Shown one piece after another: positions 7,457-12,760 of a DNA stretch of 12,760 bases. Within the stretch, counting starts at the first letter, position 1, and each line of letters starts with the position of its first letter. Location of the stretch: assembly GCA_964397015.1 (NCBI GenBank), contig CAYNHL010000107.1:1-12760 (forward strand), read 5' to 3'. The translations under genes and the position numbers were made by a program. The DNA comes from MADRE2 sp964397015 (lineage in GTDB: Bacteria > Desulfobacterota > Desulfobacteria > Desulfobacterales > Desulfobacteraceae). The notes below the pieces were generated by a model. The model was not told where the DNA came from, did not search any database, and saw nothing but the letters and a program-made list of their open reading frames with translations.

Positions 7457-8497
7457 TTAGTAAGTAATACCGTCCAGTTCATGCTTCAGGCCCCGGCTCA
7501 TGAGCCGGTCAATGGTTTCTTCAACCGGCAGACCGTCAAAAAGGACATGATAGACCTCGTCACAGATAGGCAGGTCCACTCCCAGCTTTTTCGACAAATT
7601 GTACACCGAACGTGTGGTTTTGACTCCTTCGGCCACCATGCGCATATCCGATATGATATCATCCAGTTTTTTGCCCTGCCCGATCTGGACTCCAACCGTA
7701 TAATTACGGCTCAAGGCGCCTGTACAGGTCAAAAACAGATCCCCGACACCGGCCAGTCCTGAAAAAGTCAGCGGATCCGCACCCATCTTGCTTCCCAGAC
7801 GGTTCATCTCGGTCAATCCGCGCGTGATCAGGGCTGCCCTCGGGTTCAGTCCCATATTCATGCCGTCACAGATTCCTGCTGCTATGGCAATTACGTTTTT
7901 TACGGCTCCGCCGATCTGGGTGCCCACCGGATCATCATTGACATAAACCCTGAAGCTCGGGCAGGCAAAAACGTGCTGTACAAAGGTCGCCACATCCCTT
8001 GATACGGATGCCACAGCCACCACCGTGGGTATACTCATTGCCACCTCTTTGGCAAAACTGGGACCTGAAAGCACTGCAAAACGGTCTCTGGGAACGGCAG
8101 GCAGTTTTTCAGCCAGCACGTCCAGCATGGTCATATGGGTTTTGTTTTCAATACCCTTGGACGCTGATACCACGACAGCGGTATCGGGTACGAAAGGCGC
8201 CAACTTATGGGCCACATCACGCATGCAATGGGATGGTACCACCACCAGGACAAGATCCTTGCCCGCGACCACCGTTTCAAGATCATTTGACGGAACCAGG
8301 TTGTCGGGAAGCCGGGCACCGGGTAAAAACAACCTGTTTTCCCGTTCCAGAGCGATCTGGTCGCAAACCTCTTTTTCAAATGCCCATAAATCAATTCTGA
8401 ACCCCTGGACAGCAAGGAGCCTGGCAAGGGCGGTTCCCCAACTTCCGGCGCCGACAACGCCGATGGATGTTTTCTCAATGTCAACTGGTATTTTCAT
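7457..8497 (-). CDS. gpsA: NAD(P)-dependent glycerol-3-phosphate dehydrogenase
   Basis: Reduces dihydroxyacetone phosphate to sn-glycerol-3-phosphate, the backbone precursor of phospholipids; cytoplasmic. The 346 residues are near the family length (about 330-340). Seen: Rossmann motif GVVGAGSWGTALA at 13-25, VVPSH at 86-90, SASKGIE at 111-117 (Lys114), LSGPSFAKEV at 143-152, catalytic Lys200 in GGAVKNVIAIAAG (197-208), and GLAGVGDLFLTCTGALSRN at 247-265 with Asp253 and Arg264. The ATG at 8497 has AAGGA six bases upstream. It ends 32 bases from the convergent waaA stop. The gene upstream on the same strand is 160 bases away, so gpsA may have its own promoter. Confidence 0.96.
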   Translation of the reverse strand: MKIPVDIEKTSIGVVGAGSWGTALARLLAVQGFRIDLWAFEKEVCDQIALERENRLFLPGARLPDNLVPSNDLETVVAGKDLVLVVVPSHCMRDVAHKLAPFVPDTAVVVSASKGIENKTHMTMLDVLAEKLPAVPRDRFAVLSGPSFAKEVAMSIPTVVAVASVSRDVATFVQHVFACPSFRVYVNDDPVGTQIGGAVKNVIAIAAGICDGMNMGLNPRAALITRGLTEMNRLGSKMGADPLTFSGLAGVGDLFLTCTGALSRNYTVGVQIGQGKKLDDIISDMRMVAEGVKTTRSVYNLSKKLGVDLPICDEVYHVLFDGLPVEETIDRLMSRGLKHELDGITY

Positions 8498-8511
8498 AAG
8501 GTGTCCTTACA

Positions 8512-8560
8512 ATTATGACAGCCATGTCACCATATTGTTGTTCAGCATGTCCGTTGTTCA
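8512..8560 (-). promoter_or_regulatory. possible gpsA control region with small repeats
   Basis: Within the 160-base gap upstream of gpsA, an inverted repeat TGACA/TGTCA (8516-8520 and 8525-8529, four-base spacer) overlaps CATAAT on the minus strand (8517-8512), five of six matches to a -10. A direct repeat GTTGTTCA occurs at 8537-8544 and 8553-8560. No good -35 lies at the right spacing. The rest of the gap (to 8657) shows no gene or strong terminator. Confidence 0.2.
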
Positions 8561-8657
8561 AGCAGCTGGCTGTATATACCTGAAATCTTGCTGCGGATCA
8601 ATGCCGGATTTCCCCCTGCAGCCACGGGTCCTTTGTAAACAGCGGCCGGCAGGAGCC

Positions 8658-9152
8658 CTAATCCTTGAAAAACACTTTCAGCCGGTCCTGTTCACTAAGG
8701 TAAGAATCAATATCTGAAAGGCGGCTGTTCTCACAATGCTCAAACAGCGGCAGGGGCCCGTCGTTAAAAAGACGCAGCCGCTGGATCAATATCCGCTCCA
8801 GTACACCGCCATTAAAGACAAATAAATAATCACTGCCCCGCCGGTCATAACATATCCAGTAATCAGATTCGAGAAGGGATAAAGACAATTCAAAAAACTG
8901 GCGGTCAGTCAGGTGAAAAACCTCTTCTGGAAAACAGGCCCTTATGGTCCTTATGGAGCGGTTCAGGTTGATACTGTCCAGCACTTCATCCCTGGACATG
9001 CCTATCTCGAAGTCTTTGTATCCGGTGCTGGAATAGGAATAAATACCCGTAGGATGCAGTCCGAATACCTCGACAAGGAACACAAGGGCAATCACGCCAA
9101 GACCGAAAAGAATCCTCAATGCAGTCTGTTTTGAAGGTTTTGCGGTTTCCAT
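8658..9152 (-). CDS. small membrane-anchored protein of unknown function
   Basis: I do not recognise this 164-residue protein. A short basic N-terminus is followed by one hydrophobic segment at about 12-31, so it is likely an inner-membrane protein with a periplasmic soluble domain, or carries an uncleaved signal. After it, YKDFEIGMSRDEVLDSI (45-61) resembles the GMTxxEV opening of SmpA/BamE-like domains, but the rest does not obviously follow that fold. The middle is rich in aromatic residues (FFELSLSLLESDYWICYDRR, about 86-105) and the C-terminus is charged. The ATG at 9152 follows a purine run (AAGGGGGAG) with very short spacing. It lies upstream of gpsA on the same strand and diverges from the methyltransferase-like gene. 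Coding status is supported by length, a ribosome-binding-like run and a coherent membrane segment. Confidence 0.65.
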   Translation of the reverse strand: METAKPSKQTALRILFGLGVIALVFLVEVFGLHPTGIYSYSSTGYKDFEIGMSRDEVLDSINLNRSIRTIRACFPEEVFHLTDRQFFELSLSLLESDYWICYDRRGSDYLFVFNGGVLERILIQRLRLFNDGPLPLFEHCENSRLSDIDSYLSEQDRLKVFFKD

Positions 9153-9236
9153 CTCCCCCTTTCAGGCAACAATCTTCAACATCACCATGGCTATTTCAAG
9201 CCGATTTTGGTATCATGTGCTGCATATAACCATTCA

Positions 9237-10184
9237 ATGGCAACATTTATCATGACCCATTCAGTGAATCAACCCCATAATGACCGGTTGCGGGCAGCCC
9301 TGGACCGAAGGCCGGTATTTCCCGTTGCAAGGGGTGAACTGTGGCTTGGCACCGGCCTTTTTGACCAGGTTGGATATGAAGATACCCTTGACAACCATGT
9401 GCGCCTGGCCGCGTCCTTAGGGCAGGACCTGGTCTGCCTGCCGGTGACCGATGGCCGGACGGTCAAACCGGCACTGGGATACCGTTATTTTTCCATCTCC
9501 GATTTGAAAACAGCCGCCGTTTCCAGTGATCTTCCGGCAGCCGCTATCGTGGACGGTCCGTTCCAGGAACTGGTCAACCAGACAGGATTGATGTCGGTTT
9601 TGACCGGATGGGCCATGCACAGGCAGGATATCATAAGCGCCTATGAGTCACAGTCCGAAAAAGTGCTGTCACTTATCCGCCGGTGCCTGGACCGGGGAGT
9701 TCAAGCCCTGGTGATCACCGATGACATGGCTGCCGACCGTGGGCTGCTCATCAGCCCGCCTGATATTGACAGGCTTTGTACCCCTTTTTATACAAGGGCT
9801 GTGGCTGATATCCATGCTGCAGGGGTAACTGTTTTCCTGCACTCCTGCGGCCGGATCACCCGCCTGCTTCCCCTGGCTGCATCCTGGGGGATCGACGGCC
9901 TGGCCGCCATTCAACTCGAAATCAACGACCCGGGCGACCTGCGCGGCACCCCGTCCAGGGGCCCGGTCATCATGGCGGGCATCGATGCACAAATGCTTGA
10001 GCCAGCCCCTTGTGAAACACAGGTATCCCGATTCAAAAAAACCCTGTCCCTCCTCGCCGGTACCGGCGGTTTCATCCTCTGCTCATCCTGCGGCCTTTAC
10101 AAAAAAACTTTTCTCGAACGGATAAAATTAATTTACCAAACAGCAGACCAGGTTACACAAAACCCCGGGGACCATTTCATATAA
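9237..10184 (+). CDS. uroporphyrinogen decarboxylase-superfamily protein, probable zinc-dependent corrinoid methyltransferase
   Basis: A 315-residue protein with the UroD/MtaA/MtbA barrel pattern: RLRAALDRRPVFPVARGELW near the start (17-36), ALVITDDMA at 157-165, FLHSCGRI at 200-207, IQLEIN at 225-230, IMAGIDAQML at 245-254 and FILCSSCGLYKK at 279-290. His202, Cys204 and probably Cys285 match the zinc ligands (HxC...C) of methylcobamide:thiol methyltransferases, which are absent from true HemE; HemE's N-terminal arginine motif is also missing. It therefore more likely moves methyl groups to or from a corrinoid or thiol, though the substrate is unknown and no corrinoid protein is adjacent. No start has a good ribosome-binding site; I chose the ATG at 9237, with 9252 or TTG 9207 as alternatives. 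Its stop overlaps the convergent bat gene by 8 bases. Confidence 0.82.
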   Translation: MATFIMTHSVNQPHNDRLRAALDRRPVFPVARGELWLGTGLFDQVGYEDTLDNHVRLAASLGQDLVCLPVTDGRTVKPALGYRYFSISDLKTAAVSSDLPAAAIVDGPFQELVNQTGLMSVLTGWAMHRQDIISAYESQSEKVLSLIRRCLDRGVQALVITDDMAADRGLLISPPDIDRLCTPFYTRAVADIHAAGVTVFLHSCGRITRLLPLAASWGIDGLAAIQLEINDPGDLRGTPSRGPVIMAGIDAQMLEPAPCETQVSRFKKTLSLLAGTGGFILCSSCGLYKKTFLERIKLIYQTADQVTQNPGDHFI

Positions 10185-12645
10185 TCTCTATGTGTGCCCT
10201 GTCAATCCAGCCGATTTTATCCCTGGAAAACACTATCTGCAGATGTGTAGGAGTTGTTTTACGCACCTTGACCCGGGTGCCGGCATGCAGATCGAACAGG
10301 CCTGTCGCAGCCTGTGACATGCCGGACCGGACCACGGCCGTCCTGGAGATGACAACGGCATGGTTCCTGGACATGCTGTGATAATAATCATACAAAGCCA
10401 GGGCAGAAAAGACAATCATCAATGAGACAAGAAACTTTTCCAGGGTCTTTAAGACCGGCCGGTTCATGACACTGCCGATGCCGGCCACAAGGAAAAAAAG
10501 TGCCGACATGGCAATGGCCGTGACCTGGATGGTGTTCACCGGCAGAAAGGAAAGCCAGAAAAACAGGATATCGTGCAGGCTCACGTCTGCCGTGCCGGGT
10601 TTATCCGTAACCAGGCTCCGTGCATATGCAAGGTTGAACTTCAAATCAGGATCATTGGGAATCCACTTTGCGGCCCTCTCATACCATAAAATGGCCCTGC
10701 CAGTGTCACCTGCCTTCAAAAAGGCATTGCCTGTATTGTAATAGAGTTTTCCACTGGTAATGCCTGATCGGGCAATGGATTCAAATTTTTCGGCAGCCCC
10801 GGCGTACTGTTGTTCATGGTAAAGCAAAACCCCTTTTTGAAAAGTCTTAATAACATCATCTGCACCTGCTGCCTCAACTTTTCCAGGAGAGCAACAAAAT
10901 ACCATGACAGCGCACAACAACAACGTCAGCAGCTTGAATACGTGTTTTGTCTTTTCCAGAAGCTCAATGCCGGTGTCCCTGTCAACGGACAGGCCACTGA
11001 ACCTGGCCGACTCAATGTTTGAAACCAGCCGGCTGACCTGGCGTACATCATGGGATGCAAATCCTTTTTTTTCCAAAAGGTCCTCGATCTCCTTGTTTGT
11101 CAAGGATTCTGCCGGAATATCGGCCCTCGATCGAATGCGGGCCATGAGACCTGCATGAAGCAGGGACAGAAACTCGGGATCATCCGGAGAAGCTGCCACA
11201 GCCTGTTTCAACAGGATCTCGGACCGGCGGGCCATCTGCCGGGCATGGGGAACAGTTTTGTTTTTCAAGCGTAACAGGCCCTTAAAACACCAAAAAAACA
11301 GGGCCGGCAACAGGAGCAGCACTGCAAAAATCCATGGAGACATCTGCCTTCGGGATACCAGGACGGAAGGGTCCTCGTCTATGGTCAAAATATCTTTTTG
11401 GGTAAACCTGACCGCCTTTTTTTCCCGGGCCCGGTCCATGCTACCCTGTGTGCCAGTAATTTGAGGGGTTGATGCTTTTGATGCCTTGACAGTTACAGGG
11501 ACAGGATCCGTGGATACGGTCCTGTAACCCGGCATGGTTACATCAAAATAGGTCAGGCTGACCCGGGGAAGGACGAACGATCCATCGGCAAGCGGCACCA
11601 GCGCCTTTTTGAAGGTTTTGCTTCCTGAATAGCCTTCCTGCGTGATGGTGATATCCTCTTCAGGATCATCGTCATAGACCTTGAAGACCGCATCGTCCAA
11701 CTGTATTTTTGGCAGGAGCGCATCCATGATATTGCCTTTCCCGGAAACTGTCACGGTCCAGGTGGCGGATTGACCTACAGTCAAGCTGGATGTATCGATG
11801 CCGGATTGAATTTTGAATTCACCCACCAGGCCGGAAAACCTTTTTCCAGCATCAAAGGGAGGCAGGGGTGATACAGTTACCTGCAAAGGCTCAGTGGTCA
11901 CCCGTACAGGCCTGGTTTTTACGGAAGAAAAAAAACTGTCGCCAAAAAAGCCGTCAAACGGATCACGCCGGCCCTGCTGAGCAATACGGGCGGAAACCAC
12001 CGCCGGTTCAATGTCATGGACGCCTGATTTTACAGGAACCAGGGAAAACCTGATCTGTGAAACACTGTAGACCCGCCCGTTGATGCGGGTGGTATACTGC
12101 TTTTTCTCCCCTATGGGCCTGGCCTCGAACCCATTGAAACCGGGCTCGTGCAGGGTTGCCTGTGAAAAATGAACAGCACTGAACAGCTCGAATGTGTAGA
12201 CGGCCTGCTGGCCCATGTACAGATTTTGCGAACTGACGGATGCGGTCGCAAAAATATCGTCTTTTTTAGCACCTTCAACCGGGGATTTTTTGACAGAGAC
12301 AGATATTTTACGGGTACTGACACTTTCATCTCCGGACCGGACCACAAGAGGCCCGATCACCAGATCGCCTTCCTTCAGGGGAAAAAGGCGGTACTGGTAA
12401 CGGATCTCCTTACTGACACTCGTGTTGACGATACTGACACTGGTACTGGTGCCGATGTATTCCACCTCAAAATCCTTTATTGCCGAGGTGTCGATATCCG
12501 CAGTATCCACGTCGGCAATCACCTGCATGTGAACCGCATCTTCCATGGAAACATCGGTTTTGTCCACTTTCACGGTTGCGGTAAGACACCATGCAGACAC
12601 CGGCATCAGCAGTATGATCACTATGAAATTCAAAATGCGGATCAT
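10177..12645 (-). CDS. batD: BatD-TPR-SH3 fusion protein (BatD plus BatE-like), aerotolerance-type operon
   Basis: An 822-residue envelope protein joining parts usually split between BatD and BatE. Order: signal peptide 1-20; BatD beta-rich periplasmic region about 21-400 with repeated Ig-like stretches (VTVSGKGNIMDALLPKIQ at 298-315 is typical); membrane helix 436-455; a helical cytoplasmic segment about 465-560; a second hydrophobic segment 569-585; TPR repeats about 594-670 (YYNTGNAFLKAGDTGRAILWYERA); helices about 703-725 and 735-753; and a C-terminal bacterial SH3 domain 762-822 (AVVRSGMS, LHAGTRVKV, IGWIDRAHIEI). The topology places BatD, TPR and SH3 regions all in the periplasm. The ATG at 12645 begins six bases after the stop of the BatB-like gene, so the two are cotranscribed. 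The Bat system is linked to stress and oxygen tolerance in Bacteroides and Leptospira; its role here is inferred from homology. Confidence 0.88.
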   Translation of the reverse strand: MIRILNFIVIILLMPVSAWCLTATVKVDKTDVSMEDAVHMQVIADVDTADIDTSAIKDFEVEYIGTSTSVSIVNTSVSKEIRYQYRLFPLKEGDLVIGPLVVRSGDESVSTRKISVSVKKSPVEGAKKDDIFATASVSSQNLYMGQQAVYTFELFSAVHFSQATLHEPGFNGFEARPIGEKKQYTTRINGRVYSVSQIRFSLVPVKSGVHDIEPAVVSARIAQQGRRDPFDGFFGDSFFSSVKTRPVRVTTEPLQVTVSPLPPFDAGKRFSGLVGEFKIQSGIDTSSLTVGQSATWTVTVSGKGNIMDALLPKIQLDDAVFKVYDDDPEEDITITQEGYSGSKTFKKALVPLADGSFVLPRVSLTYFDVTMPGYRTVSTDPVPVTVKASKASTPQITGTQGSMDRAREKKAVRFTQKDILTIDEDPSVLVSRRQMSPWIFAVLLLLPALFFWCFKGLLRLKNKTVPHARQMARRSEILLKQAVAASPDDPEFLSLLHAGLMARIRSRADIPAESLTNKEIEDLLEKKGFASHDVRQVSRLVSNIESARFSGLSVDRDTGIELLEKTKHVFKLLTLLLCAVMVFCCSPGKVEAAGADDVIKTFQKGVLLYHEQQYAGAAEKFESIARSGITSGKLYYNTGNAFLKAGDTGRAILWYERAAKWIPNDPDLKFNLAYARSLVTDKPGTADVSLHDILFFWLSFLPVNTIQVTAIAMSALFFLVAGIGSVMNRPVLKTLEKFLVSLMIVFSALALYDYYHSMSRNHAVVISRTAVVRSGMSQAATGLFDLHAGTRVKVRKTTPTHLQIVFSRDKIGWIDRAHIEII

Positions 12646-12651
12646 GACATA

Positions 12652-12760
12652 TCACCAGTCCTTTTCTATATTCCCGGGCCTGGAGGTCTGCGGCATCAAA
12701 GCCTGTCCCGGTTTGTCATGCAGGCGGTTCAACATGGTTTCATTGACCTGGTACTGTACC
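12652..12760 (-). CDS. C-terminus of a BatB-like VWA/TPR protein, cut by the window edge
   Basis: Thirty-five codons and a stop are visible. The fragment LNRLHDKPGQALMP followed by a terminal IEKDW is the characteristic end of BatA/BatB-type von Willebrand factor A proteins. Its stop lies six bases before the BatD-fusion start on the same strand, which is the expected Bat operon order. The VWA domain and its MIDAS metal site would be beyond the right edge, so the choice between BatA, BatB or a VWA-TPR fusion cannot be made here. Confidence 0.75.
   Translation of the reverse strand, partial: VQYQVNETMLNRLHDKPGQALMPQTSRPGNIEKDW

Noticed and set aside
9237..10184. HemE (uroporphyrinogen decarboxylase)
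   Set aside because: The protein has the HxCG...C zinc motif and lacks HemE's N-terminal arginine-rich substrate motif.
12586..12645. Lipoprotein signal at the N-terminus of the BatD fusion
   Set aside because: The residues before Cys20 are SAW; a Trp at -1 does not fit a lipobox, so an ordinary signal peptide is more likely.

Overview
The window reads as a stretch of core chromosome from a Gram-negative, probably Desulfobacterota (Desulfobacteraceae-like) bacterium. The Gram-negative call rests on lipid A/Kdo genes (msbA, waaA). The narrower placement is inference: it comes from a DUF4416 protein, a RemA-type (DUF370) protein between yicC and gmk, a WaaA with a non-enterobacterial N-terminus, and a lone corrinoid-type methyltransferase homologue. 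A 10-base run of N at 7066-7075 shows this is a draft scaffold. I found no rRNA, tRNA, CRISPR array, insertion sequence or phage gene.

Layout. Positions 1-6016 form one dense run of minus-strand genes, read right to left: msbA (lipid A flippase), a 57-residue Trm112/YcaR-like zinc ribbon, a DUF4416 protein, yicC (RNase), remA-like DUF370, gmk (guanylate kinase), rlmB (23S rRNA methyltransferase) and icd (isocitrate dehydrogenase, cut by the left edge). Many junctions overlap by 1 to 4 bases, so this is almost certainly a translationally coupled operon. waaA (Kdo transferase) diverges from msbA across a 63-base spacer and is broken by the assembly gap. gpsA lies convergent to waaA on the minus strand, preceded by a gene for a small single-pass membrane protein of unknown function. 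A plus-strand uroporphyrinogen-decarboxylase-superfamily gene with a zinc-methyltransferase motif follows. It runs tail to tail, with an 8-base overlap, into a large minus-strand gene that fuses BatD, TPR and SH3 parts. The last 109 bases hold the C-terminus of a second Bat protein (BatB-like).

How the genes fit together. msbA, waaA and gpsA serve outer-membrane and phospholipid biogenesis. yicC, gmk, rlmB and the zinc ribbon concern RNA, nucleotides and translation; remA may regulate. icd supplies 2-oxoglutarate and NADPH. The Bat genes belong to a moxR/VWA-type periplasmic system.

I see no clearly new multi-gene system. The points most worth following up are the Bat fusion with a signal-peptide-like segment at its internal junction, the divergent duplicated ends at the waaA gap, the Gln at the expected catalytic Glu of WaaA, and the RemA homologue in a Gram-negative operon.
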